NCBI RefSeq assembly: GCF_019879105.1
Contig: NZ_CP082249.1
Location: 558,001 to 622,000, forward strand
Source: Natrinema sp. SYSU A 869
GTDB taxonomy: Archaea; Halobacteriota; Halobacteria; Halobacteriales; Natrialbaceae
Direction: 5' to 3'
DNA: 64,000 bases
Positions 1 to 8,253 of the stretch are shown one piece after another. Both the position numbers and the translations under genes were made by a program. How positions within the stretch are numbered: the stretch's first letter is position 1; each line of letters starts with the position of its first letter. The notes beneath the pieces are model-generated. The model did not search any database. It was not told where the DNA came from and worked only from the letters and a program-made list of their open reading frames with translations.

Positions 1-14
1 GATGCGTGAGTAAC

Positions 15-275
15 ATGCGCCGGGTTGGCGCAGTCGTCCGTACCGCACAGGGGCTCGCGATCTTGCGGGCGGACGAGGTTGACGGTGACGGGCCTACCAC
101 CGATATCGAGGTCCACCGCGACGAGATCGGCACGATGGTCATCGATGACGATCTCGAGACGGTCGGCCGCGTCGTCGACGTCTTCGGGCCCGTCTCGCGG
201 CCCTATCTGGCGGTGACGCCCGATGACGGCGTTCACCTGCCGTCGCTGGTCGGATCGACGCTGTACACACGGTAG
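15..275 (+). CDS. gar1: H/ACA snoRNP protein Gar1
   Basis: Small RNA-binding beta-barrel protein of the H/ACA ribonucleoprotein that guides pseudouridylation of rRNA. The 86 residues start MRRVGAVVRTAQG and carry the family signature GRVVDVFGPVSRPYLAV near residues 50-67, with no extra RGG tails, as in archaeal Gar1. The ATG at 15 matches the usual N-terminus; a GTG at 6 would add three residues. In haloarchaea this gene commonly follows srp19, which would lie off the left edge, and precedes the presenilin-like protease found here at 426. The call rests on motif recognition and conserved gene order. Confidence 0.85.
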   Translation: MRRVGAVVRTAQGLAILRADEVDGDGPTTDIEVHRDEIGTMVIDDDLETVGRVVDVFGPVSRPYLAVTPDDGVHLPSLVGSTLYTR

Positions 276-425
276 CGTCCAGACCGTTCGGCCGTCGATC
301 ATCCGACCGTCCGGCTGTCCGGCCGTTCCTGTCCGGGTTCGGTCCGCTCGGTCCAGAGATTCGGCCGCAGTTTTCGCGAACGCGGAGTGGAAAAACCAAT
401 AGGAGCGGGGTGCAAACGCCGCGCT

Positions 426-1520
426 ATGAACGACCGAACCCGGATCCTCGCCGCAGTCGGCGCGACGGTCCTCCTGTTTCTCGGCGTCCAGCTCGGCGCG
501 CTGGCGTTGGTCGACCCGTTCAGCGAATCGGGCCGGCAGGCCGTCGAGAATCCCGAGGATCCGACCAATAGTATCCTCTACGTCGGCGTCATGCTCGTCG
601 CGACCGGGCTCATGCTCGCCGCGTTCAAGTACGACCTCGACTGGCTCATCAGGCTCTTGCTTATCGGCGTCAGCGTGATGATCTCGTGGTACGTCTTCGC
701 CGAACTCGTCCCCTCGATTGTCGGACCGTTCGTCTCGAACGGGGTTGCAAGTGGCCTTGCAATCGTCGCCTCGCTGGCCGTCGGGGGCGCACTGCTGTGG
801 TATCCCGAGTGGTACGTTATCGACAGCGCGGGCGTGATCATGGGGGGCGGTGCCGCCGCCCTGTTCGGGATCAGCTTCGGCCTCCTCCCCGCACTGCTAT
901 TGCTCTCCGTGCTCGCGATTTATGACGCCATCAGCGTCTACGGCACCGAACACATGCTCGACCTCGCCGAGGGCGTCATGGACCTCAAGATCCCCGTCGT
1001 GCTCGTCATCCCAATGACGCTCTCGTATTCATACCTCGCGGCCGGCAGCACTGACGACGTCCTCGAGGACGGCGGCACTGAGACTGAGACTGAGGCCGAG
1101 ACCAACGGCGATATCCCCAGTGATACTCCCGGCAACGACACCACTGACGAGACGACCGGCGGTGCAGCCCAAACCGACGATACTGCCACGGCCGAAAACG
1201 ACGGCCAGACCGAGGAGGGCGCGCTCGATCGCGACGCGCTGTTCATCGGCCTCGGCGACGCCGTCATTCCGACGGTCCTCGTCGCCAGTGCAGCCGCCTT
1301 CCTCGACGTCGGAACCCTCGCCGTCCCCGTTATCACGCTGAACCTGCCGGCACTCGGCGCGGCGCTCGGAACGATCGCCGGCCTGCTCGCGCTCATGTAC
1401 ATGGTGCTCGAGGGGCGAGCCCATGCCGGACTGCCGCTGCTCAACGGCGGTGCAATCGGTGGCTACCTGCTCGGCGCGCTCGCGAGCGGGCTCTCGCTCG
1501 CCGCCGCGATCGGCCTCTGA
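426..1520 (+). CDS. Presenilin/signal peptide peptidase-family intramembrane aspartyl protease
   Basis: Polytopic membrane protein of 364 residues belonging to the archaeal presenilin homologues (family A22), which cut transmembrane helices or leftover signal peptides within the membrane. The two catalytic aspartates are visible: Asp167 in the IYDAIS motif and Asp278 in the IGLGDA motif, followed by the conserved PAL (residues in LPALGAALG). The two halves are separated by a hydrophilic, Glu/Thr-rich loop (about residues 215-270), a typical haloarchaeal insertion. The ATG at 426 opens with a hydrophobic helix; an upstream in-frame GTG at 387 would add 13 unlikely residues. It lies 150 bp after gar1. 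Confidence 0.88.
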   Translation: MNDRTRILAAVGATVLLFLGVQLGALALVDPFSESGRQAVENPEDPTNSILYVGVMLVATGLMLAAFKYDLDWLIRLLLIGVSVMISWYVFAELVPSIVGPFVSNGVASGLAIVASLAVGGALLWYPEWYVIDSAGVIMGGGAAALFGISFGLLPALLLLSVLAIYDAISVYGTEHMLDLAEGVMDLKIPVVLVIPMTLSYSYLAAGSTDDVLEDGGTETETEAETNGDIPSDTPGNDTTDETTGGAAQTDDTATAENDGQTEEGALDRDALFIGLGDAVIPTVLVASAAAFLDVGTLAVPVITLNLPALGAALGTIAGLLALMYMVLEGRAHAGLPLLNGGAIGGYLLGALASGLSLAAAIGL

Positions 1521-1594
1521 ACGTAATCGTGAAATCGCGGGTCACATCGGTATCGCGTCGCCGAGAATTGCCGGCCGTCGATCACCGATCTCGT

Positions 1595-2299
1595 TCACTC
1601 CTCGTCGCCGTCCCCACCGTTCTCGACGATATCGACTTCGAGGTCGTCGTAGCTCTCGAGGCCGCGGATCAGCGTATCGATTCGCTCTCGCTCCGACCCG
1701 CCGGGAAGGACATTGTCGGCGGGGTAGACGGCGGCCACGACGATGTGGTCGTCTTCATGTTCGCGCTGGACGATCTCGAGGACGACATCGACTTCGTATT
1801 CATCTTGTAGCATCGCCGTACCGGCGTACGACTGCAACGAAAAGCGTTCGCCCAGCGCCTCGAGCGCGCGGCCGCCGACGGCCCGGTCGATCTCGAGTCC
1901 CTTGTAGTCGTTCTGAAGGCGACTGGCGATCTCCCGGTTCGAGAGGTCGCTGACCGGGTTGAAGTCCTCGTCACCGACGCGGACCTGCGGTGTCGTGAGC
2001 ACGCCGAACGCGCCGGAGCGAACCGGCTCCTCGCCGAACCGATCGGCCGGCAGGTCGATCGCCCGATCGTACGTACTGATGTAGCTCGTCGCCTCGACGT
2101 CTTCGCCGCCGACGCGTTCCTCGTCGACCCGCCGTCTCGTGCCCTGATACTCATAGCCGGCCTCCGCGGCCGCCGCCTCGGCGACGCGCGCCGGCGCTGC
2201 GGAAAACGTCGTCGCGTCGTCGACGATGTCGCTGAGGCAGCCGGCCGCCGTCCCGATACTGCCGACCGCGAGCGCACTGATGAACTGCCGTCGATCCAT
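1595..2299 (-). CDS. Tat-exported lipoprotein, DUF6517-like
   Basis: Predicted secreted lipoprotein of 234 residues. The N-terminus MDRRQFISALAVGSIGTAAGC has a twin-arginine motif, a hydrophobic stretch and a lipobox cysteine, so it is probably exported folded and lipid-anchored outside the membrane. The mature part begins with an F-S-A-A-P-A-R-V segment and a Gly-Tyr-Glu-Tyr element that resemble the haloarchaeal DUF6517 family; no enzymatic motif is visible. The ATG at 2299 is chosen because it places the Arg-Arg motif next to the start; an upstream in-frame start at 2380 would bury the signal. Function unknown. Confidence 0.75.
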   Translation of the reverse strand: MDRRQFISALAVGSIGTAAGCLSDIVDDATTFSAAPARVAEAAAAEAGYEYQGTRRRVDEERVGGEDVEATSYISTYDRAIDLPADRFGEEPVRSGAFGVLTTPQVRVGDEDFNPVSDLSNREIASRLQNDYKGLEIDRAVGGRALEALGERFSLQSYAGTAMLQDEYEVDVVLEIVQREHEDDHIVVAAVYPADNVLPGGSERERIDTLIRGLESYDDLEVDIVENGGDGDEE

Positions 2300-2591
2300 A
2301 TCACTCACTCCGACCAGCGTCGAGGGAATAAGCGCCGCGCCGATCTTCACAGTCTGATGAACATTCGAACGCGATTTCACTGCCGTCGCCTACGCGCCGA
2401 TCGTCGAGACTCCGCGAACGCGGCTCTGGAACGCCGTTAGCCCGTCGTCACTACGGATCACTTTCCACGAGCGCGTCACACTCGAGACGCGTTGCTACCG
2501 GTGTAGTCTCATCGAGCACTAACCGGTCGACCGAACAGAGTGCCTCGATCACTGGTCGGCCACGGCAGGGTCGGTCCCCGCGAAACCGAAC

Positions 2592-4115
2592 TCACTCCCT
2601 GGATGGCAGCCGATACGTCGAGCCGTCGTCCGTATCCTGAACTTCGATTCCCAGCGTCTCGAGTTCGTCGCGCAACTCGTCGGCGCGTTCGTAGTTACCG
2701 GCCTCGCGCTCCTGCTCGCGGACGTCAAGCACGAGGTTGACGACGTCGCCCGCAAGCGCCGCGGATCCGGTCGTATCGCCGGTAAAGGAGAGGCCGAGGA
2801 TACCGCCCAGTTCCTCGAGAGTCTCGACGGCCTGCCGAAGCCCGCGGTAATCGTACCCGCCGGGATCGATGTCCTGGCCGCTATCGTCGTTTGCGTCCTC
2901 GAGATGGCGGTTGATCGCCGTCGCGATCGACAGCAGCGCGGACTGGGCTTCCCGCGTGTTGAAGTCGTCGTTCATCGCGGTCGTAAACGCTTCGCGAGCG
3001 CCGTTGATCTCGTCGCGTAAGGAGTCATCCGTGGCCTTCGAACTCGCCGCCGGGGAGTCCAGCGCCTCGACGGCCGCCTCGTAGCCCCGCTCGAGTTGGT
3101 CCCACCGCTCCTCTGCCTCGGAAATCGTCTCGTCGGAGTAGAGCTGTTTGCTGTTGTAGGAACCGGCAGTGAGGAACGTTCGCACGATATTCGTCCCCCA
3201 GCGGTCGATCGCCTCCTCAACTGTGACGAAGTTGCCCAGACTCGAGGACATCTTCTCTTCGTCCATCTGGAACAGCTCGCAGTGGAGCCAGTAGTTCGCG
3301 AACTGCTGGTCGGTTGCGGCTTCCGACTGTGCGATTTCGTTTTCGTGGTGGGGAAAGACTAGATCTCGGCCCCCGACGTGGATATCTAGGGTCTCGTCGA
3401 GGTGGGTCATGCTCATCGCCGAGCACTCGATGTGCCAGCCGGGGCGACCCTCGCTCCACGGCGAGTCCCAGGTCAGGCCCTCGGGCGTGTCGCCGCCGTG
3501 GTCGACGCCTTCGTGACGGTGCTCTTCGACCGCGTCGGAATCGACGCCGCCGGCCTTCCAGAGCGCGAAGTCCGCCGGGTTGCGCTTCTCGGTGCGCTCG
3601 TCGGGATCGCCCTGAGACTCGATCTCGTCGAGTTCCTGGTTCGAGAGCTTGCCGTACTCGTCGAACCCGCTCACGTCGAAATAGACCGAGCCGTTGGACT
3701 CGTAGGCGTAGCCCTTCTCGATCAGGGTCTCGACGAGGTCGATGATCTCGGGGACGTGTTCGGAGACGCGGGGGTAGACCTCGGCGCGCAGGAGGTTCAG
3801 CGATCGCATGTCGTCGATCGTCCGTTGGATGTAGGTCTCCGCAACTGCGGCCTCGCTCTCGCCGAGATCGTCCTCGCCGACGCGAGCAACGATCTTCTCG
3901 TTGACGTCGGTGAAGTTCTCGACGTGACGCACGTCGTATGAGAGGTGCTCAAGCCAGCGATGCATGACGTCGACGTGGACCCACGAGCGCGCGTGGCCCA
4001 GGTGTGGCGGGTCCGAAACCGTCAGGCCACAGTAGTAAAGGAGAACGTTCTCGGGATCCCGTGGCTCGAACGGCTCTTTCTCGCCCGTCAACGTGTTCGT
4101 CACGTGCAGGGTCAT
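2592..4115 (-). CDS. cysS: Cysteinyl-tRNA synthetase
   Basis: Class I aminoacyl-tRNA synthetase (507 residues) that charges tRNA-Cys with cysteine using ATP in the cytoplasm. The HIGH signature appears as HLGH at residues 38-41, the zinc-ligand cysteine as YYCG near residue 29, a second zinc region as HIECSAMSM with VFPHHENE, and the KMSKS loop as KMSSS. The C-terminal part contains the helical DALR-type and anticodon-binding region ending in an extended [17 protein letters not shown]-type tail. The ATG at 4115 gives the usual start [11 protein letters not shown]; the longer frame from 4172 has an atypical leader. Length is normal for the family. Confidence 0.95.
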   Translation of the reverse strand: MTLHVTNTLTGEKEPFEPRDPENVLLYYCGLTVSDPPHLGHARSWVHVDVMHRWLEHLSYDVRHVENFTDVNEKIVARVGEDDLGESEAAVAETYIQRTIDDMRSLNLLRAEVYPRVSEHVPEIIDLVETLIEKGYAYESNGSVYFDVSGFDEYGKLSNQELDEIESQGDPDERTEKRNPADFALWKAGGVDSDAVEEHRHEGVDHGGDTPEGLTWDSPWSEGRPGWHIECSAMSMTHLDETLDIHVGGRDLVFPHHENEIAQSEAATDQQFANYWLHCELFQMDEEKMSSSLGNFVTVEEAIDRWGTNIVRTFLTAGSYNSKQLYSDETISEAEERWDQLERGYEAAVEALDSPAASSKATDDSLRDEINGAREAFTTAMNDDFNTREAQSALLSIATAINRHLEDANDDSGQDIDPGGYDYRGLRQAVETLEELGGILGLSFTGDTTGSAALAGDVVNLVLDVREQEREAGNYERADELRDELETLGIEVQDTDDGSTYRLPSRE

Positions 4116-4394
4116 TACCCTCACTTCCCCCGGACGAAAGTTAAACGGTGTGATACCGCCCGAACGCGGCACTTGCCCTCTTTACGACGCGCCGCGTGCC
4201 GAACCGGGCGAGACGTTTGGACGCGTTCATGAGATTTTCTTTTTTCATATCAGACGGGGTCGAAGCCGAGACTGATTCGGAACGACGTCCCCATCTCCGC
4301 AGCCGTCCACGCGGATGACGGCACGACCGTCGACGAGCCCGATTGATATCGAACGGAGACGTGAATCGGCCGGCTTCCCCGGGGTCGATCGCCG

Positions 4395-5015
4395 TCACTC
4401 GAGTGCCTCGAGATCGCCGAACCGTTCGCGATTCATCGTCGTGACGACGAACCGCCGCACCGTATCGATCAGTTCCGCTTCCGTCTCGTACGTTTCGAGA
4501 CGGAGGTCCCAGCGGCGTCGTGCCGACCGGATCATCTCGCTGGTCACGTTCGCCTCGTGAACGAAGACGATCCTGTCGCCGTGTGTTTCGGCGATATTCT
4601 CGAGGATACTCCCCGCTTCCTCCCCGATGCCGAAGTTGTGTCCAAGGAAGGGGAGGACGAAGACGGTCGTGTTCGCCCGTCGGGCGTACTCGATGCTCTG
4701 GGTCACTGCATCGATCTCATCCGTATCGATATCGACGTCGACCGCGAGAAAGGCGTTTACCCCCGGATCGGTCCGAAGCGTTCCCTGCACCCGCCGGAGC
4801 AGGGCCGCTGCCTCGTCGATCGCGTCCTCGTTCTGGAAGAGTTTCCTGAACGGGCCGGGAAGGTCCGCGACCGAAATCTCCTCGAGTTCCTCGTCGCTCA
4901 ACACGTAGTTTAGGTTGAACGATTTGTACGGCCCCATCAGATAGAGGAGGAACCGATCGTACGCCACGTCACCGAGTCGATTCGCAATGAGATCCCGCGT
5001 AATATTCCGGGCCAT
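4395..5015 (-). CDS. Conserved haloarchaeal protein, DUF7509-like
   Basis: Soluble 206-residue protein of unknown function. A predicted helical N-terminal third (MARNITRDLIANRLGDVAY) is followed by an alpha/beta region with hydrophobic strands such as TTVFVLPFLGHNFGIG and RIVFVHEANVTSEMI, which looks like a Rossmann-type or TIR-like fold without a recognisable catalytic motif. It resembles a family I recall as DUF7509. A TATA-like element at 5038-5047 lies at the right distance for a leaderless transcript starting at the ATG. It is divergent from the winged-helix regulator at 5115, so the two may share regulation. Confidence 0.6.
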   Translation of the reverse strand: MARNITRDLIANRLGDVAYDRFLLYLMGPYKSFNLNYVLSDEELEEISVADLPGPFRKLFQNEDAIDEAAALLRRVQGTLRTDPGVNAFLAVDVDIDTDEIDAVTQSIEYARRANTTVFVLPFLGHNFGIGEEAGSILENIAETHGDRIVFVHEANVTSEMIRSARRRWDLRLETYETEAELIDTVRRFVVTTMNRERFGDLEALE

Positions 5016-5037
5016 GTCCGGGATGATCCGCCCCGAA

Positions 5038-5047
5038 GTATATAAAG
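5038..5047. promoter_or_regulatory. TATA element in divergent intergenic region
   Basis: The sequence GTATATAAAG sits 22-32 nt upstream of the ATG at 5015 on the minus strand, the normal archaeal TATA to start distance for a leaderless mRNA. Because TATATA is near-palindromic it could also serve the plus-strand regulator at 5115, whose mRNA would then have a leader of roughly 45 nt. Confidence 0.55.
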
Positions 5048-5114
5048 AATGGCGTTTTCAGTAACAACTGGCTTGACAAGGACTAAGAGCCGAGAGCGAG
5101 TACTCCTCGGTACG

Positions 5115-5522
5115 ATGGGGACGAAACACACGCGGATCACCGACGATGCCCCGGAGGATCCGGCCGACCTCCTCCCGGAGCGGAGCGTACTCTCCCTCGA
5201 GGAGTACCTCGAGATGCAGGCCGCGATCGGGAACCGGACCCGGTTCGAGATCCTCTACCGGCTCTCTCACACGGACGAACTGACGCCCACGGAACTCGAT
5301 TCGGTTCTGGACGTCGACGACAGCACGCTCCACTACCATCTCGGGAAGCTCCGGGACGTAGGACTCGTCGAGAAACGCGTGCAGACCGACCGTGACAGCG
5401 AGGGACTCTATGCGTACTACCGGGCGACGATCCTCGGCGATGTCCTCCTCGAGCACGGCGTCGAAGAACTCCTCCGACGCGAACGGGATTTCAGCGAGGC
5501 GTACGATAGCGACGCGGCATAA
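5115..5522 (+). CDS. ArsR-like winged-helix transcriptional regulator
   Basis: Predicted DNA-binding protein of 135 residues. Central segments GNRTRFEILYRLSHTDELTP and DVDDSTLHYHLGKLRDVGLV form a typical helix-turn-helix and recognition helix of the archaeal ArsR/winged-helix class, followed by a beta wing (VQTDRDSEGLYAYYRAT). No metal-binding cysteines are present, so a metal-sensing role is unlikely. The ATG at 5115 (MGTKHTR) is preferred over the upstream frame from 5049, which reads through the promoter region. It is divergent from the DUF7509-like gene. Confidence 0.75.
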   Translation: MGTKHTRITDDAPEDPADLLPERSVLSLEEYLEMQAAIGNRTRFEILYRLSHTDELTPTELDSVLDVDDSTLHYHLGKLRDVGLVEKRVQTDRDSEGLYAYYRATILGDVLLEHGVEELLRRERDFSEAYDSDAA

Positions 5523-5576
5523 CTGAGCGTCCGGGAATGAGTCCGAACGAGCGATCAGCAGGTATTTTCTCGGCCG

Positions 5577-6080
5577 TTACTCGGACCGAACGGTCGCTCG
5601 CTCGAGCGCGTTCTCGATCGCCCGAAGGGCGTTCGCTCCCTCGAGTCGATCGACCACGATCACCAGCGTTCCGTCAGCGACGCCGGCCGCATCCGGTGAA
5701 ATATCCTCGACGGAGAGTCGTACGAGCGTGTCGGCAAGCGCGGACGCATCAACGTCACCGGTCGCGACGATAGCCGTCCGGCCGCCACCGTCGGGACCGA
5801 AGGCCGCGCCACCGATCGTGACGAGCGCGTCACCGTCCGGCTCTCCGGCCTCGAGCGGGCCGATTCCGCTTTCCATCCGGACGCGGACGTCTCGTGACTC
5901 GGTTTCGTGCGACGGCAACTCGTCGGCGTATCGGCGCAGCGCCGTCGCGATCGCGTCTGTCTCGCCGTCGACCGCGAGAAACCGGGCGGCGGCGGTGTAG
6001 TTGATGACGCCGGCTCGCAGGGCAGTCCGGAGGAACGGATGCCGATCGACCACGCGACGCGTCTCGGCTGCCAGTGACAT
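5577..6080 (-). CDS. Conserved haloarchaeal protein, DUF7523-like
   Basis: Soluble 167-residue protein of unknown function. The N-terminal part has a helical, HTH-like segment (MSLAAETRRVVDRHPFLRTALRAGVINYTAAARFLA), and the C-terminal half reads as two short alpha/beta units (for example TAIVATGDVDASALADTLV and LVIVVDRLEGANALRAIE), suggestive of an ACT-like or ferredoxin-like fold. I recall the family as DUF7523. The TATA box at 6101-6110 supports the ATG at 6080. It is convergent with the regulator ending at 5522. Confidence 0.6.
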   Translation of the reverse strand: MSLAAETRRVVDRHPFLRTALRAGVINYTAAARFLAVDGETDAIATALRRYADELPSHETESRDVRVRMESGIGPLEAGEPDGDALVTIGGAAFGPDGGGRTAIVATGDVDASALADTLVRLSVEDISPDAAGVADGTLVIVVDRLEGANALRAIENALERATVRSE

Positions 6081-6100
6081 ATCGAGGACGGGGTCTCGAG

Positions 6101-6110
6101 TCGATATAAA
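6101..6110 (-). promoter_or_regulatory. TATA box for the gene at 5577-6080
   Basis: On the minus strand the motif CTTTATATCG ends about 21 nt before the ATG at 6080, consistent with a leaderless transcript. Confidence 0.5.
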
Positions 6111-6190
6111 GTCGCCGTCATCGGGTCGGACGGCTCACAGCCGCTCGGTCCATGCCGTTTCCGACGCTCGGGGGTACCGGTTCGCCCGAC

Positions 6191-6200
6191 AGTATATATC
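6191..6200 (+). promoter_or_regulatory. TATA box for the NifU-like gene
   Basis: AGTATATATC ends 23 nt before the ATG at 6223, the expected spacing for a leaderless haloarchaeal mRNA; this also supports that start over longer in-frame alternatives. Confidence 0.6.
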
Positions 6201-6222
6201 GCTCCAGTCCCTCGTCTCTCCC

Positions 6223-6549
6223 ATGAGCGAGTCCGACACGGAGCAGTCCCCTGAGGATGCGGTCCGCGAAGAGGTATCGCTGTTCCTCCGACGGAACTTC
6301 CCCCAGATCGAGATGCACGGCGGCGACTCCTCGATTACCGATGTCGATCTGGACGAGCGTCGCGTCTCGATCAACCTCAGCGGCGCGTGCAGTGGCTGCG
6401 GGGTCAGCCCGATGACGACCCAGGCGATTCAACAGCGGCTCCCCGACGAAATCGACCCGATCGACCACGTCTCCGTGAGCACCGGACTCGAGGGGCTGGC
6501 CGACGAGGGGTCTTCGGGCCGCGATGTCCCGCCGGATACGCCGTTCTGA
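6223..6549 (+). CDS. NifU C-terminal-domain iron-sulfur scaffold protein
   Basis: Single-domain 108-residue protein of the NifU-C/NfuA type that holds and passes on iron-sulfur clusters. The fold signature is seen in FLRRNFPQIEMHGGDSSI and in GACSGCGVSPMT, where the CSGC cysteine pair is the cluster ligand; a homodimer would bind one 4Fe-4S cluster. The start at 6223 fits the TATA box at 6191. It lies 70 bp upstream of a BolA-family gene, a partnership known in cluster trafficking elsewhere, so a joint role in cluster delivery is inferred. Confidence 0.88.
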   Translation: MSESDTEQSPEDAVREEVSLFLRRNFPQIEMHGGDSSITDVDLDERRVSINLSGACSGCGVSPMTTQAIQQRLPDEIDPIDHVSVSTGLEGLADEGSSGRDVPPDTPF

Positions 6550-6618
6550 ATCGCTCGGGCCACCGTCTCGTTGGCCGCGACCGCGGTGCTTTTGGCTCGA
6601 GCGGTTCAGTTACCCAGT

Positions 6619-6879
6619 ATGAACCCGACTGCAGTCGAGGAACTTATCGAATCGAATCTCGAGGACGCTGAGGCAACGGTCACTCACGCGCGCGACGAAC
6701 ATGACGAGGACCACCTCGCCGCGACGGTTGTCTCGCCGGTCTTCGACGACCTGCCGCTCGTCCAGCAACATCAGGAAGTGTACGACGCGCTCGGCGACCA
6801 CATGACGACCGACATTCACGCCCTCGAACTCTCGACGTACACGCCCGAGGAGTACGAGGACCTCGAGGCCGACCAGTAG
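6619..6879 (+). CDS. BolA family protein
   Basis: Small 86-residue protein with the BolA class II KH-like fold: VEELIESNLEDAEATV, then DHLAATVVSPVFDDLPLVQQHQ and VYDALGDHM. BolA proteins work with monothiol glutaredoxins and NifU-type proteins in iron-sulfur cluster transfer. A histidine in the conserved position (DDLPLVQQHQEVY) is a plausible cluster ligand. It follows the NifU-C gene in the same direction with a 70 bp gap. The ATG at 6619 is the start used by homologues; the longer frame has no support. Confidence 0.85.
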   Translation: MNPTAVEELIESNLEDAEATVTHARDEHDEDHLAATVVSPVFDDLPLVQQHQEVYDALGDHMTTDIHALELSTYTPEEYEDLEADQ

Positions 6880-7100
6880 GGACGGTACGTTTTCGCCCTG
6901 CTCTCAGTGGCGTCGCAGGCGGGCGAGAGCCGTTGCGTGTCCAAACCACCAGTGATGATGAGCAGCGCTTCGACCGCGGAGCCCGATAGCGGGAGCGAAA
7001 ACCAATCAGGAGCGCCGCTTTCACACCGTGAATCGGATTCATTGTCCGAAACTGCTTCAGGAAGTGAAAAAGCGAACAACTATGCGTGATTTTCTGGACA

Positions 7101-7110
7101 ATTATATATC
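7101..7110 (+). promoter_or_regulatory. TATA box for the universal stress protein gene
   Basis: ATTATATATC ends 23 nt before the ATG at 7134, indicating a leaderless transcript and deciding that start over an earlier in-frame ATG at 7086. Confidence 0.6.
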
Positions 7111-7133
7111 GTCTCTGCCCGTACGATGTACTA

Positions 7134-7637
7134 ATGGCATCGTCATCTCTCGGAACGACGGAATCGACCGTCCTTGAGGATCACGATTCCGCGGACGCGA
7201 CAGCGAGCGACCGCGGATCGTTCGACCGCATCCTCGTCGCGATCGACGGCGATACTGACGACGACGTCGGTGCTGCGGGCGTCTCGCTGGCCGCCCGTCA
7301 CGGCGCTCGAGTCGACGCGCTGTCGGTCGTTCAGATGAACGCGTCCGTCGATCACTGGGACATGCGGGTCGAGCGACGGGAGGCGAGCGCTGAAGCGGCG
7401 CTGGATGCGGTCGGCGACGTCGCCACCGAAACCGACATATCGGTCGCGAAGCGGCTCCGATACGGCGACCCGGCCAAGGAAATAGAATTGTACGCGAGTC
7501 ACAACGACGTCGACCTCATCGTCGTCGGTAAACCGACTCGGACTGGCCTCCGACGATACCTGTCTCCGACGAGCGTCACCGAGCGAGTCCACCGATCGGC
7601 GTCAGTGCCCGTGCTCACGGTCCCCACCGCCGACTGA
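7134..7637 (+). CDS. Universal stress protein (UspA family)
   Basis: Protein of 167 residues with a low-complexity N-terminal 28 residues followed by one Usp domain: FDRILVAIDGDTDD (strand 1 and the acidic loop), LAARHGARVDALSVV, and the C-terminal DVDLIVVGKPTRTGLRRYLSPTSVTERVHRSASVPVLTV. The ATP-binding pattern G-x2-G-x9-G is degenerate (GKPTRTGLRRYLSPTS), so nucleotide binding is uncertain. Start chosen from the TATA box at 7101. Role: general stress response, partner unknown. Confidence 0.85.
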   Translation: MASSSLGTTESTVLEDHDSADATASDRGSFDRILVAIDGDTDDDVGAAGVSLAARHGARVDALSVVQMNASVDHWDMRVERREASAEAALDAVGDVATETDISVAKRLRYGDPAKEIELYASHNDVDLIVVGKPTRTGLRRYLSPTSVTERVHRSASVPVLTVPTAD

Positions 7638-7759
7638 CCCGCACCGGTCCCTGCTGCCGATTGACTCGTACCGGTCCCTACCGCGACTAATTCGCACTCG
7701 AGACGCCGTCCCCGTCACTGAGCCCAATCACTGCGCTGTGTGATCGGTCGGAGCCGTAG

Positions 7760-7767
7760 CTTTATCC
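7760..7767 (+). promoter_or_regulatory. TATA-like element for the first YdbS/YdbT pair
   Basis: CTTTATCC lies 23 nt upstream of the ATG at 7791, consistent with a leaderless transcript of the two-gene unit. Confidence 0.45.
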
Positions 7768-7790
7768 ACTAGCATTGACATGATACGAAC

Positions 7791-8252
7791 ATGGAGTCGC
7801 TTCATCCCCGCATCCGGTTGCTCTGGATCGCCCGCGGCGCGCTCGCGGTGGTCGTCCTCGCCATCGCTCTCGCCGCTCTCAACCAGTGGGTGGTCACCGT
7901 ACCGCCGGCCGCGATCGGCGTCGTCGTTGCGCTCGCGCTCGTCCTCGGAATCGGCTACGTCGTCCGCCTCTATCAGGTCTGGCGGTTCGAACTGCAGGAC
8001 GACGCCCTCTACCTCGAGCGAGGCGTCGTCACCTTCGTCGAGACGGCCGTCCCGTTCGTCCGGGTCCAGCACGTTGACACCCAGTTCGGGCCCATTGAGC
8101 GGGTCCTCGGGCTCTCGAGCGTCGTGGTCTACACGGCCGGCTCCCGGAACGCCGACGTTCGCATTCCGGGGTTGACGCCGGATCGGGCCCGAAGTCTGCA
8201 GGACACGCTCCGCGAACTGGCCGTCGAGAGCGAGGCCGAGGACGCCGTCTAA
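7791..8252 (+). CDS. PH-domain membrane protein, YdbS-like (copy 1)
   Basis: Membrane protein of 153 residues with two N-terminal transmembrane helices (about residues 9-30 and 36-57), then a bacterial PH domain of the bPH2 (old DUF304) type: YQVWRFELQDDALYLERGVV, VPFVRVQHVDTQFGPIERVLGLSSVVVYTAGS and a final IPGLTPDRARSLQDTLREL. In bacteria YdbS and YdbT form a pair at the membrane. Here the stop is followed after one base by the ATG of the YdbT-like gene, so the two are translationally coupled. A second pair lies at 14734-16807. Confidence 0.82.
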   Translation: MESLHPRIRLLWIARGALAVVVLAIALAALNQWVVTVPPAAIGVVVALALVLGIGYVVRLYQVWRFELQDDALYLERGVVTFVETAVPFVRVQHVDTQFGPIERVLGLSSVVVYTAGSRNADVRIPGLTPDRARSLQDTLRELAVESEAEDAV

Positions 8253-8253
8253 T

